Part shown: positions 11,001 through 19,409 of the stretch, piece after piece
Position numbering within the stretch: position 1 is the stretch's first letter
Layout: every line of letters begins with the position of its first letter
NCBI GenBank assembly: GCA_017394765.1
Contig: JAFPXF010000038.1
Coordinates: 1 to 44,308, forward strand
Length of the DNA stretch: 44,308 nucleotides
Reading direction: 5' to 3'
From: Bacteroidales bacterium
Lineage (GTDB): Bacteria > Bacteroidota > Bacteroidia > Bacteroidales > WCHB1-69
Made by a program: the position numbers and the translations under genes
The notes under the pieces: generated by a model
What the model was told of the DNA's origin: nothing
Seen by the model: only the letters and a program-made list of their open reading frames with translations
Database searches by the model: none

Positions 11001-14000
11001 GGGTGATGCTCGGCAGCGGGTTGACGGCCAGGGAGGTGCTGGTCGATGCGGTACAGCCGTAACTGTTGAAAACCGTCACCGTGTAGAGACCGCTCTGGCT
11101 GACGTTGATACTGCTGCTGGTGAGACCGTTGCTCCATTGGTAGGAGCTTCCACCCAATGCGGTGAGCACCGCGGTGCCGCCTTGGCAAATTTCACTCGGC
11201 CCGTTCAGATAAGGCGTGGGATTTCCTTGGACGTTAATGGTGGTGCTGGCCGTGTTGGTACATCCGTTCTCGTCAGTGACCAATACGGTATAAACGCTCG
11301 TGTTGGTGGGCGTGACAGTGATAAGCTGCCCCTGTTGTCCCGACATCGGCCAGGTGTATTGTATGCCTGTGGAAGAAAGAGCGAAAAGGGAGACGCTCTC
11401 GCCATTGCAAATGTTGTTGTTGGCATTGATGGTGACCTCCGGCAGCGGATTCACGATGACAGTTTCCGACGTGGTGGCCGAGCATCCTTGGGCATTGGTG
11501 ACAGTGACAAAATAGGTGCCCGTCTGGGTGGCGGAGAGGAATGCGTTGGTGGTACCGTCGCTCCAAATATAGCTGTTGCCACCGTTGGCGCGCAAAATGG
11601 CTGTCCTGCCTTGGCATACCGTGGTCGTGCCCGTGATAGAGGGTGTTGGAGAGGGCATCTCGCTCACATTGGCGGAGATGGCGTTGGTGCAGCCTAAGGA
11701 GTTGGTGACACTGACCGAGTAGGTGCCGGGCGTGTAAATGTCCAACGAACTGGCCGTGCTGCCGTCATTCCAATGATAAGTGTAAGTCTCGTTGCCAGTG
11801 ACACTCAGGGTGGTGTGACCGCCTTGGCAGAAGTTACGGGCACCCACGATCTGCGCGCTGACTTGCCAAAGTGTGATTTGCTTGCTGGCAGAAGAGATGC
11901 AACCGTTGGCATCGGTGCCGGTGACAGAATAGGTGTTGGCGTAGGTCGTGGTAATGGACGGGGTCGTCTCCCCCGTGCTCCAAGAGTAGTTGACAGCTCC
12001 GGAAGCGGTCAGCGTGGTGGACTCGCCCTGACAGAACGGCGTGCGACCGTTGATGGCGACATTGGGCAAGGCGTTCACGATGAGCGTCTTGGTGGCTGTG
12101 TTGCGACAATTGTGGGCATCGGTCACCGTGACAGTGTAGGAGTTCTCCGTGTTGACTGTGATGCGGTCGTTGGTGGAGTTGGTGGACCATGCATAGCTGG
12201 TGCCGCCCGTAGCAATCCAAGTGCAGCTGTTGCCTTGGCAAACCGCGTCTGGACCTGTGATGGTGGCAACGGGCAACTCATGGACAACAACGGTCACATT
12301 GCCCTCGCGCTGACATTCATGGACAGTGTATGCAGTGACATGGTATGTGGTGGTCGCAGTGGGATATACCGTGATGGAAGCCTCCGTGCTGGCGTTGTCC
12401 CATAGATAATGATCGGCACCGGAAACCGTGATGGTCGCGCTGGCGCCTTTGCAGATGGCCTGTGTGTTAGACAGGTGCATCGTGGGCAGCGGGGCTGACA
12501 AGACGGTAAAGGATGCGGTGCCTCGGCAATTGTGCTGGTCGGTGACCGTGACACGGTAGGTGTTGGCCGCATTGATGGTGATGACTTGGCTGTTGGCACC
12601 GTTGTTCCACGAATAGGCAGCGTATGGGCCGCTTGCTGTCAATTGCGCGCTGCTGCCTACACATAAGTGCTGCGAACCCGTGATGGCCGGTATGGGATTG
12701 GAATGGACGGTGAGACGGTAGTAAAAAATCGAGTCGCATCCCGTGACACGGGAGGTGGTGGAAAATGAGTACGAGCCGGCACCATTCACTGTGACGCCAA
12801 AAGCAGTGGTGTACGGCAACTGCGAAGCGCAAATCTCCTCCCGAATCGTGTCGGTGTTGTAGATGATGGGCCAGATGGTCAGATGGATGGGCACGATGCT
12901 GTCGCACCCGTTCACGGTCGTCAGACGAATCTCGTGCGTTCCGGGCGTCGTGAAAGACTGTCCTGCATAATCAAACGGCAAGTTGTACTCGCATGTGGTG
13001 AAATAGAGTGTGTCGTCTTGGTAAACAGGGTAGTGACGCAGGTTTACGGTAATCAAGCTGTCGCAACCTGCCGTGCTTTGCAGCAGAATGTCGTAAATGC
13101 CGGGCTCTGTGAGGATGGAGTCCCCGACAGCGAAGGTCTCGCTTTCGCAAATGGCAATATCGAGACTGTCATGATACACGGGCAGCGTGGTCACGACGAG
13201 GTGACGCAGCGTGTCGCACCCGAAAGTGACGGTGTCCGGCAGCACAAGGTCGTACTCGCCGACCTCTGAAATCAAGGTGTCTCTGTATTGGAATGGAATC
13301 ATGTTTTCGCACACGGCCATCGCGATAGTGTCCTGCGGCACGTCGCGTACAATGACATACAATGCGTTGCAGGTACTGTCACACCCGAATGTGGTCTGGT
13401 GCGGCTCGTAATAGGTCCCGGCATGGTTGATAACGGTGTCCCTGTATGTGTACGGCAAATCGTATTGGCACAAGACCAGCGTGTCAACCAGCGTGTCGGT
13501 GTATGCCTCCCAAACGTTCAACACGAGGGTGATGTTGCTGTCACAGTGCTGAATGGTCGTTCCGAAGAAGGTGTATGTGACTGAGCTGGTGAAAGCTGTG
13601 TCGGCAAACACGTATGGCGTATCCGTTGCGCAGATGTCCGCTGTGATGGTGTCGTTGTACGAAGGCGTGGCTTGCACAATGAGCATGGCCATGCCTGTGC
13701 ATGGAATGGAGTCGCCACTCTCCAAAAAGTAGATGCCCGGCTCCTCGAAAGTGCGTGCGGAATCAACGGCGATGGGAAAGTCGTTTTCACAAAAAATGTA
13801 ATACGTTGTGTCGTAAGAGGTCGGCAACACAGTGAGCTCCAGATGGATAATGATGCTGTCGCATCCGAATGCGGAATTCAGGGCGAAGTCGTAAACGCCC
13901 GGTTCGTAGAAACTGCTGTCGCCGACGACATAAGGCAAATAATGTGAGCAGACGGTCTCGATGAGCGTATCAACCTCTTCATATTCAGGATAAATATTGA

Positions 14001-14553
14001 GACTGAGGAAAAAGACGCTGTCGCACCCGTTTTCGGATGAATATGTGTACTCGTACCAACCGGATTCTGTCAGCGTGTCGCCCTGAAACAGATATGGGGA
14101 TTCCGAGGCGCATAGAGTGGCAAATGTCGTGTCGAAATAGACCGGTAGCTGTTCAACCACGAAATAGTGGAAAATATCGCACCCGTTCGAGTCTTGGGCA
14201 ACAGAGATCATTTGGCTTGTCGCCTCCGAAAATGTGAGGTCTTCGTATTCCAATGGAAATTTGTTTGCACAATCCTTCAGGTTGATTGTGTCAATCTGTG
14301 ATTGGAAGACGGAAACCCACCGGAAGGAGCTGTCTCGGCCGTCGGTTGTCTGCAAGGTGATGGCGTATTCGCCAGGAGCCGTGATCTCTTCCCCGAGATA
14401 CTCCATGGGGAATCCTGTGGCACATACGATCTGGTATGTGGTGTCAACAGTCAGGGAATCTGTGCCGGGTGATGCTTGCAATGTGTTGTGAAAGAGCAAG
14501 TTGAAAATCATTGCGAGAAATGTTGCCGTGGCAATGCGGTAAATATTTTTCAT
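8005..14553 (-). CDS. Giant T9SS-exported repeat adhesin
   Basis: This 2182-residue secreted protein has a signal peptide (about residues 1-27). Next come about 11 repeats of some 52 residues with a cysteine near the start, a PY or PF motif, and GCDS before the final strand. Then follow 19 Ig/PKD-like repeats of about 70 residues, each with an early CQG-type cysteine, a YxWSTG core, GTYxVTVT and a late GC, so each could form one disulphide. One further GCDS repeat, a PKD-like domain and a type A T9SS sorting domain (IRIYPVPTHDVLNI to the end) complete it. The architecture resembles SprB-like and other cell-surface adhesins of Bacteroidetes. The ligand is unknown. Upstream CAAATGTA provides a promoter. 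Confidence 0.93.
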   Translation of the reverse strand: MKNIYRIATATFLAMIFNLLFHNTLQASPGTDSLTVDTTYQIVCATGFPMEYLGEEITAPGEYAITLQTTDGRDSSFRWVSVFQSQIDTINLKDCANKFPLEYEDLTFSEATSQMISVAQDSNGCDIFHYFVVEQLPVYFDTTFATLCASESPYLFQGDTLTESGWYEYTYSSENGCDSVFFLSLNIYPEYEEVDTLIETVCSHYLPYVVGDSSFYEPGVYDFALNSAFGCDSIIIHLELTVLPTSYDTTYYIFCENDFPIAVDSARTFEEPGIYFLESGDSIPCTGMAMLIVQATPSYNDTITADICATDTPYVFADTAFTSSVTYTFFGTTIQHCDSNITLVLNVWEAYTDTLVDTLVLCQYDLPYTYRDTVINHAGTYYEPHQTTFGCDSTCNALYVIVRDVPQDTIAMAVCENMIPFQYRDTLISEVGEYDLVLPDTVTFGCDTLRHLVVTTLPVYHDSLDIAICESETFAVGDSILTEPGIYDILLQSTAGCDSLITVNLRHYPVYQDDTLYFTTCEYNLPFDYAGQSFTTPGTHEIRLTTVNGCDSIVPIHLTIWPIIYNTDTIREEICASQLPYTTAFGVTVNGAGSYSFSTTSRVTGCDSIFYYRLTVHSNPIPAITGSQHLCVGSSAQLTASGPYAAYSWNNGANSQVITINAANTYRVTVTDQHNCRGTASFTVLSAPLPTMHLSNTQAICKGASATITVSGADHYLWDNASTEASITVYPTATTTYHVTAYTVHECQREGNVTVVVHELPVATITGPDAVCQGNSCTWIATGGTSYAWSTNSTNDRITVNTENSYTVTVTDAHNCRNTATKTLIVNALPNVAINGRTPFCQGESTTLTASGAVNYSWSTGETTPSITTTYANTYSVTGTDANGCISSASKQITLWQVSAQIVGARNFCQGGHTTLSVTGNETYTYHWNDGSTASSLDIYTPGTYSVSVTNSLGCTNAISANVSEMPSPTPSITGTTTVCQGRTAILRANGGNSYIWSDGTTNAFLSATQTGTYFVTVTNAQGCSATTSETVIVNPLPEVTINANNNICNGESVSLFALSSTGIQYTWPMSGQQGQLITVTPTNTSVYTVLVTDENGCTNTASTTINVQGNPTPYLNGPSEICQGGTAVLTALGGSSYQWSNGLTSSSINVSQSGLYTVTVFNSYGCTASTSTSLAVNPLPSITLTADTAICQGESVLLTAIAPAGCSYIWSTGSTQNQISVNSTGTYQVSATNANGCTSTRSVHVTVHPRPQISISGSTAFCDGGSTILTANNEAGSNYVWSTGVSNAPATISAPGTYTVTATNSHGCTQTASTTVTMYSLPNAAILGAGTICANAATTLYVNNSSHYAWSTGDTTHTITVAPAISTAYSVTVTDEHGCQNSSSAVVSISSTVTVSISGELSFCQGGSTQLTASPGYSYLWSNNATTPSITVTQPGIYKVTASNTLGCSAVDSVLVTVNPLPVLHFGMQHSICAGQSYTYQLPNNELTYHWSTGATGNQLTVSAQGIYTVTATNSHGCQTTARDSLIVSPLPTPSIVGNTTVCRGSSIILTATGGLVYQWSNGSVGADVALFPNSNNTYTVTATNEYGCSATASTYVTVNSLPTINFIGNTTFCEGSSTTIAASGATSYLWSTGATTNTITVNLPGTYSVRALNAFGCSRSDSITITQAQSPNIYINGDNLVCANTLHTLTATGAASYVWSTGENTPSISILPTSTTTYEVTGTDANGCVSSVSKVVNVEPQPNVLISGDNTICMGDSVVFTATGGQYYLWSTGSTSDHITVSVSGNYTVTAMSANGCTAATSAELHINPSPIAQISGPNTLCNNSTTQLVARGGTSYLWSNGSIDSVITISMGGNYTVTATNPYGCISTASMQVTSLDAPFVFLNSVSSVCQGGSSNILSYSNAQSYLWNTGETTQNITVTPTASTTYIVTATHENGCVTSDSIRITVLPTFTQTFTDNICQGSTYSLHGFQLPAQTVAGTFTFTNNLQSHQGCDSTIILNLTVNPIPVLPATISGNEHLTNYGNFIYDVDSTLYATNYEWRVSNTNWTIIGGDQSSILLTVNVNGSGLLTAKAINSCGSAERSLAILCNVGVEEYTNETQIRIYPVPTHDVLNIDLSETVLDITQIHLVDALGRTLQTLTVTDSHIQLDCSTLAAGQYFVRFLNQDSKTVDTRKVVVNR

Positions 14554-14614
14554 GATATGAAATTTGTTTTTATACTCAATAATAATAATTATTCTCTATA
14601 ATGAAAAAAGGGCG

Positions 14615-14622
14615 CAAATGTA
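14615..14622 (-). promoter_or_regulatory. Promoter -7 element of the adhesin gene
   Basis: CAAATGTA here reads TACATTTG on the minus strand (TAnnTTTG). CAAA at 14645-14648 is a possible -33 element. The leader before the adhesin ATG would be about 55 bases. Confidence 0.5.
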
Positions 14623-14717
14623 CATAAATTACGAATACAAACGGCAAAATGAATTCACAGGAATGTTGCGTGCGAAGTCTCTGTTTTTTTTGCCGACAAA
14701 AGAAGCGATATTTTGTG

Positions 14718-14725
14718 TAATTTTG
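14718..14725 (+). promoter_or_regulatory. Promoter -7 element of the DUF6427-like gene
   Basis: TAATTTTG matches TAnnTTTG and lies 17 bases before the ATG at 14743. It also rules out a start codon further upstream. Confidence 0.55.
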
Positions 14726-14742
14726 CACCCTCTTTTAGTCCG

Positions 14743-15705
14743 ATGTTATACCTGCTGAATAAAAACACGACCTTGCAATTGATCATCTCCGCCTTTTTGC
14801 TGGCATGGAGCGGTTTCTGCATGTTCACTGGACTTTCTGTCGCGCCTCCTGACGGACATCCCTTGCTGTATGGAGCTATATATCCGTTTTTGAGCCAGCA
14901 TCTTGTTTTCAGCAGAGCCCTTGCCATGGCCTTGCTGGTCCTTGAGGCTGTCTTCTTGCAGAGATTTTTTGCCGTCAACAGATTTTCGGAGAATAAAACG
15001 GCAATGTCCATTCTCTTTTTTTGGGGAATGATGATCGTAGGACATCAGCTGACGCTTCTTTCACCCGCCAGCTTCACGATGTTTGCCTTGACGCTCATCA
15101 TGTTGATTAATACCAATGTGGTCAATGATTTTCCGCTGAAAAACAGGATTTTTATCTCCGGCATTATCATTGGCGTCGCTTCTTTGTTGGACATCAATGC
15201 GTTATGGATATTGTTGTTCTTGATTTTCGCCATTCTTACCAATAGGTTCTCTCGGATGAAAGATGTGATCATTCTTCTCTCAGGACTTCTCTTTGTCGCA
15301 GTGTATCTGTTCACCTATGGCTATCTGACAGACATGCTGCCGCAGTTGCTGGCCTCTTACAAGAAGGTTGATTTCTTCGGATTCATCGAACATGCGCGGG
15401 AGATGAGGGTGATAGACTGGGTCTCCACCGCTATGTTGTTGGCGACCAGCATTTACATGATTGTGGTCTTGAAACTCTATTACGACAACAAGCTGATTGT
15501 GCTGCGCAATCGGTTTATGACGACGGTCTTTCTATGGTTGACGATGTTAGTTGCCGGCTTCTTCTCCTGCTATGACATGCAGGGTGGGCGCGTCTATATC
15601 TTTGTGCCGGTGGTGTTGTTATACAGCATGTTGTGTTTGGTCAAGAGTCGGCGGATTTTCCACGATATACTGATTGTCGCCATGTTTGTGTTGCTATGGT
15701 TTTAA
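14743..15705 (+). CDS. DUF6427-like polytopic membrane protein
   Basis: This 320-residue inner-membrane protein has about nine or ten hydrophobic helices. Topology and the central motif of a short loop between helices (LINTNVVNDFPLKNRIF) resemble the DUF6427 family of Bacteroidetes; the assignment is from memory of that family and is moderate. The ATG at 14743 is preferred because the promoter sits at 14718-14725. The last codons overlap the rnhB start by about ten bases, so the two are translationally coupled. Function is unknown. Confidence 0.7.
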   Translation: MLYLLNKNTTLQLIISAFLLAWSGFCMFTGLSVAPPDGHPLLYGAIYPFLSQHLVFSRALAMALLVLEAVFLQRFFAVNRFSENKTAMSILFFWGMMIVGHQLTLLSPASFTMFALTLIMLINTNVVNDFPLKNRIFISGIIIGVASLLDINALWILLFLIFAILTNRFSRMKDVIILLSGLLFVAVYLFTYGYLTDMLPQLLASYKKVDFFGFIEHAREMRVIDWVSTAMLLATSIYMIVVLKLYYDNKLIVLRNRFMTTVFLWLTMLVAGFFSCYDMQGGRVYIFVPVVLLYSMLCLVKSRRIFHDILIVAMFVLLWF

Positions 15706-16298
15706 AATCCCACTTTTCGGACACGCCTTGCGTCGAGTGCGGGTGCGATGAAGCCGGACGCGGCTGTCTGGCGGGTCCTGTTTGTGCCGCCGCCGTGATA
15801 TTTCCATACGATTATGTGAATGATGAAATTAACGATTCCAAGCAACTGACGGCTAATCAGCGCGACAAATTGCGTGCCATCATCGAACGCGACGCGCTGG
15901 CTTACTGCGTGGTCGAGGTGTCAGAAAAGCGTATTGACGAGATCAACATCCTCAACGCCTCCATACAGGGCATGAACGATGCGGTGGAGGGACTTTCCCT
16001 CCAGCCGGAGTTTCTCCTGATTGACGGCAATCGTTTCAAAGACCGCTTGGGTATCCCGTACAAGTGTGTGGTCAAGGGCGATGCGACATATCTCTCCATC
16101 GCGGCGGCCTCTATCTTGGCCAAGACCCACCGCGATGCGCTGATGTCCCGCCTTGATGCCGAGTTCCCCGTGTATGGTTGGAAAAAGAACAAAGGCTATC
16201 CCACACCCGAGCATGTCGCCGCTGTGATGCAACACGGCCTCACTCCTTACCATCGCCGCAGTTTCCACTTGAAAAACCAGCTCAGTTTGGAATTTTGA
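15696..16298 (+). CDS. rnhB: Ribonuclease HII
   Basis: This 200-residue enzyme cleaves RNA in RNA-DNA hybrids and single ribonucleotides in DNA. The catalytic CDEAGRG motif is at about residues 17-23 (Asp18, Glu19), LLIDGN supplies the next acidic residue, and SIAAASILAKTHRD is the conserved helix with the last ones. The frame is open upstream inside the previous gene. The ATG at 15696, overlapping the previous stop, gives normal family length. Confidence 0.95.
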   Translation: MVLKSHFSDTPCVECGCDEAGRGCLAGPVCAAAVIFPYDYVNDEINDSKQLTANQRDKLRAIIERDALAYCVVEVSEKRIDEINILNASIQGMNDAVEGLSLQPEFLLIDGNRFKDRLGIPYKCVVKGDATYLSIAAASILAKTHRDALMSRLDAEFPVYGWKKNKGYPTPEHVAAVMQHGLTPYHRRSFHLKNQLSLEF

Positions 16299-16399
16299 TA
16301 CCTGCAGAATGCAATGGTATAAAAGGAAGTTAAGAGCATAAACTGTTGACTGTTAATTCGTTTTAGAACATCCATTCCCCAATATTAAACATCCAACAG

Positions 16400-16978
16400 C
16401 TATTGGATACCTAAGCTTTCCTCTATCTCCTGCTCGTTTTTTCCGAGCAGTTTGATATATTGTTCCAATTGGGCGGAGAGAGAGTCGCCGGGATTGCGGT
16501 TGATGTAGTCGCGGAATTCGTTTTCAGCGCTGCGCACGTCACCCAGAATATCATCGTAGATGATGCCGCGCTGGTAGTAGCAGAACTCGGCCTTGTCGCC
16601 GTTGGGGTACTGCTCCTGGTATTGGTTGAAGATGGCGATGGCTTGCTTGGCGTATTGGGCGGTATGGCTGCGGTCGGTGGCCGACTTGGCCAAGATCATG
16701 CTGCCCACGCCTGCGCGGTAGAGCATTTCAGGTGAAATCTCGTCCTTGGGATAGGCTGTCGCGAAGTCCACCGCCTTGCGGATGAAGCGCCCGAAGAGAG
16801 CCGTGTCGGTGCGCCCGCCAAAGTGATAGACGGAGTCGGCCATGTTGTAAAGCCCCACCACGTCGCGCTGCTTTTGGCCAAAGCTTCTCTTCTCGCCCTG
16901 TTTGGAAGTGTTGTTGTGGCAGCTTGCACACAGCACAACGGCGGCGATGAACAACAGAAGGTATGATGTGCGTCTCAT
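16400..16978 (-). CDS. TPR-like lipoprotein
   Basis: This 192-residue protein has a lipoprotein signal (LLLFIAAVVLCASC, cysteine at residue 20) followed by an alpha-helical region with TPR-like pairs, for example around the segments ending in YQEQYPNGDKAEFCYYQRG and AENEFRDYINRNPGDS. It is six bases downstream of def and probably the last gene of the ruvX-def operon. TPR lipoproteins of this size often act in outer-membrane assembly, but that is inference; no specific role can be given. Confidence 0.8.
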   Translation of the reverse strand: MRRTSYLLLFIAAVVLCASCHNNTSKQGEKRSFGQKQRDVVGLYNMADSVYHFGGRTDTALFGRFIRKAVDFATAYPKDEISPEMLYRAGVGSMILAKSATDRSHTAQYAKQAIAIFNQYQEQYPNGDKAEFCYYQRGIIYDDILGDVRSAENEFRDYINRNPGDSLSAQLEQYIKLLGKNEQEIEESLGIQ

Positions 16979-16984
16979 GTCGGT

Positions 16985-17539
16985 CTATTTTCGGTGAATG
17001 GTCTTGTAACTGGCCTTGGTCTTGCCAGCGGCAATGTCGTTGAGCTGGCGTTTCAGCACCATTTTCTTGATGGGGGAGAGACGGTCCACGAAGACCTTGC
17101 CGTCAAGGTGGTCGTACTCGTGTTGGATGACGCGGGCCACGATGCCGCTGATGTCCTCCTCGTGGAATTGGCCGTTCTCGTCGTAGTACTCGATGTGGAT
17201 GTTGGACTTCCGGGTGACATCCTCGCTGATCTGGGGCAGGCTCAGGCAGCCCTCGCTGAAGACGAAGTCGTCACCCCATTCCTCTGTGATGACGGGGTTG
17301 ATGAAGGCGCCTTTGCGGAGGTTCTCGTTGGGGTATGACTCGCGGAACGGTTCGGCATCGATGACGAAGAGGCGGATGGCCTTGCCGATCTGGGGCGCGG
17401 CCAATCCCACGCCGTTGGCATGGTACATGGTCTCGAACATGTCGGCAATCAAGGGTTTCCAATCGGTGTTTTCCACATCGACCTCTTCGGCCGTTTTTCT
17501 CAGTACGGGCTCGCCGTACACATAAATCGGTAGTATCAT
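16985..17539 (-). CDS. def: Peptide deformylase
   Basis: This 184-residue metalloenzyme removes the formyl group from nascent protein N-termini. All three family motifs are present: GVGLAAPQ (43-50), EGCLS with the metal-binding cysteine (96-100), and HEYDH with two metal-binding histidines (140-144). The ATG overlaps the ruvX stop codon by four bases, which indicates translational coupling. Confidence 0.97.
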   Translation of the reverse strand: MILPIYVYGEPVLRKTAEEVDVENTDWKPLIADMFETMYHANGVGLAAPQIGKAIRLFVIDAEPFRESYPNENLRKGAFINPVITEEWGDDFVFSEGCLSLPQISEDVTRKSNIHIEYYDENGQFHEEDISGIVARVIQHEYDHLDGKVFVDRLSPIKKMVLKRQLNDIAAGKTKASYKTIHRK

Positions 17540-17988
17540 AGGTTGTTTTCTCTTTGTTTAATCATGTCTTGTTGCTCCATGTAGGATTGCAGGATTATGG
17601 TTGCGCTCATCTTGTCCACCAAGGCCTTGTTTTGCCGTTCCTTTTTGCTCAAGCCGATGTCGATCATGGTCTGGAAAGCGATGCGGGAGGTGAAGCGCTC
17701 GTCCATGCGGGCAAGGGTGGTGCCGGGCGAGATGTTGGGCAGCTCCTTGCGCAGGCGCTTGACGAAGGGCTCCACAAAGCGCGCCGAGTCGGAGGGCGTG
17801 TTGTCGAGCTTGCGAGGCTCACCGACTACCACGACGTCAACCTTCTCCTTCTGCAGATAGGCTTTCAGGAAATCGAAGGCCTGCGCCACAGGAATGGTGT
17901 CCAATGCGTTGGCGCAAATCTGCAGCTCGTCGGTGACGGCAAAGCCGACCCTTTTTTGTCCGTAATCTATAGCTAAAATGCGTCCCAT
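17536..17988 (-). CDS. ruvX: Holliday-junction resolvase-like protein RuvX/YqgF
   Basis: This 150-residue protein has the RNase H-like fold signature of the YqgF family: N-terminal GRILAIDYGQKRVGFAVTD with the first acidic residue, VVVVGEPRKLDNTPS, and DERFTSRIA. Members are implicated in pre-16S rRNA processing or junction resolution. I place the start at 17988; an in-frame alternative codon at 18003 lies in the promoter. It is the first gene of a ruvX-def-lipoprotein operon. Confidence 0.92.
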   Translation of the reverse strand: MGRILAIDYGQKRVGFAVTDELQICANALDTIPVAQAFDFLKAYLQKEKVDVVVVGEPRKLDNTPSDSARFVEPFVKRLRKELPNISPGTTLARMDERFTSRIAFQTMIDIGLSKKERQNKALVDKMSATIILQSYMEQQDMIKQRENNL

Positions 17989-18000
17989 AATAAGTGGCGG

Positions 18001-18008
18001 CAAAGATA
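18001..18008 (-). promoter_or_regulatory. Promoter -7 element of ruvX
   Basis: CAAAGATA reads TATCTTTG on the minus strand (TAnnTTTG), 12 bases before the ruvX ATG; the transcript would have almost no leader. Confidence 0.55.
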
Positions 18009-18063
18009 CTAAAAAAGATGAAAAATGCGCCTCTTTCTTGGAGACGCATGTGATCGTAAAGGG

Positions 18064-18138
18064 TGGGAACTACTAGGTTCGAACTAGTGACCCCCTGCTT
18101 GTAAGGCAGGTGCTCTGAACCAACTGAGCTAAGCTCCC
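18064..18138 (-). tRNA. tRNA-Val (anticodon TAC)
   Basis: The minus strand folds into a cloverleaf: acceptor GGGAGCT/AGTTCCC (one G-T pair), D arm around GCTCAGTTGGTTCAGAGC, anticodon stem CCTGC/GCAGG with loop CTTACAA (anticodon TAC), and a T arm with GTTCGAA. The discriminator is A, followed by CCC rather than CCA, so CCA is probably added post-transcriptionally. It lies between the barrel gene and ruvX. Confidence 0.97.
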
Positions 18139-18225
18139 GTTTTTCGAGGGTGCAAAAATATCATTTTTTTTGAATCCAGCACCCTGGGATTTGATAAATA
18201 TGTTTTTGTTCTGATAGTAAGATTC

Positions 18226-18801
18226 TTAGAATTGGAAGCCTGCGCAGATGTTGATGAATTGTGGGTGGTCGCCATCTTTGTTTTGGAAATATTTCAAAAG
18301 ACTGTAGCGATAGTTGACACCCAAGACGATGGGGCCGAATTTCATGTCGAAGCCGGTGGTCAGCAGCGCCTGGTTGGTGTTAAGCGTTTTTTTGTCATAT
18401 CCGAGCTCGTTTTTCGTGACCTGCAGGACAGGCTGGTAGATGACACCCACAAAGGGCAGGAATGCCGATTTCCGGCCGAGCTGCACGTTGCCGACGAGTT
18501 TGACAGGGACCTGGATGTGGCGGGTCTCCACCTTCTGGTCGGTGAGCCCTAATGTGTTGTTGGTGAAAGTGCCTTTGTAGAAAGCATATCCGACACCGAT
18601 TTCTGCATAGACATATTTTCCTGCGCGGAAAAAGAGGCCGAATTCGCCATTGGCAAGGCCTTCAAGCCTGTCTTCGTATGAATAGTCCTTGTTGATGGAG
18701 AAGGTGGTGCCCAATTTAAAACCGAATTGAGTCCATTTCTGGGCGTGGATGCTGGTGCAGCCAAATGTAATCAGCAAAAGTACAAATACTGCTTTTTTCA
18801 T
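18226..18801 (-). CDS. Outer-membrane beta-barrel protein (PorT-like)
   Basis: This 191-residue protein has a cleavable signal peptide ending in SIHAQ and then alternating amphipathic strands that end in an aromatic residue (GFQF), as in the OMP_b-brl_2/PorT-like barrels of Bacteroidetes, which have about eight strands. Its ATG overlaps the pth stop by four bases, making it the last gene of the five-gene operon. The function is unknown. Confidence 0.8.
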   Translation of the reverse strand: MKKAVFVLLLITFGCTSIHAQKWTQFGFKLGTTFSINKDYSYEDRLEGLANGEFGLFFRAGKYVYAEIGVGYAFYKGTFTNNTLGLTDQKVETRHIQVPVKLVGNVQLGRKSAFLPFVGVIYQPVLQVTKNELGYDKKTLNTNQALLTTGFDMKFGPIVLGVNYRYSLLKYFQNKDGDHPQFINICAGFQF

Positions 18802-19409
18802 GACTGTGGTTCTTTGGTGGTTGTTTCAGATGTCGGATGGGTGTTGTTGAATTGATTCATAGTGTGTTGCAGACCTGCCGTGGCGAAGGACTTGACGGCC
18901 TCCACCGCGCGTTGGATGCAGGGGTCCACAAGTTTGAGTTCCTCGCTGGAGAAACGCCCCAGCACATAGTCGACTTGGTACCCCATGGCGAAGTCCTTGC
19001 CGATGCCGCAGCGCAGCCGCGGGAAGTTGGAGTGGCCCAGTTGCTCGATGATGTTGTTGAGCCCGTTGTGGGAGCCGCCACCGCCCTTGGGCTTGATTTT
19101 GAAACTGCCGAGGGGGAGGTCGAGGTCGTCGCAGATCACCATGCAGTGGTCGGGTGCGATCTCTTCGGCATTGAGCCAATATTTGACCGCCTTGCCGCTG
19201 AGGTTCATGTAGGTGGTGGGCATCACCAACACGAGTGTGCGCCCTTTGTAGGTGGCACGGGCCACGTAAGCGAGGCGGTCCACCGAGAAGGTCGCCTTGA
19301 GGTTCGCCGCGACGGCATTGACCACTTCGAAGCCGTAGTTGTGCCTCGTGCCGGCATATTGCTGCTCGGCGTTGCCAAGTCCTACTATAAGGTATTTCTT
19401 ATCGTTCAT
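18798..19409 (-). CDS. pth: Peptidyl-tRNA hydrolase
   Basis: This 203-residue enzyme recycles peptidyl-tRNA released from stalled ribosomes. Family motifs are YLIVGLGNAEQQYAGTRHNYGF with catalytic His23, PTTYMNLSG with the conserved Asn, and DDLDLPLG with the catalytic Asp, followed by the KGGGGSHNGLNNII segment. A short polar C-terminal tail (ending SETTTKEPQS) extends past the usual end. It overlaps rsmD by 11 bases and the barrel gene by four. Confidence 0.96.
   Translation of the reverse strand: MNDKKYLIVGLGNAEQQYAGTRHNYGFEVVNAVAANLKATFSVDRLAYVARATYKGRTLVLVMPTTYMNLSGKAVKYWLNAEEIAPDHCMVICDDLDLPLGSFKIKPKGGGGSHNGLNNIIEQLGHSNFPRLRCGIGKDFAMGYQVDYVLGRFSSEELKLVDPCIQRAVEAVKSFATAGLQHTMNQFNNTHPTSETTTKEPQS

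Noticed and set aside
9064..11697. An 877-codon frame opposite the adhesin
   Set aside because: It mirrors the repeats of the adhesin gene, has no promoter and its composition (glycine/valine rich) comes from the antisense of those repeats.
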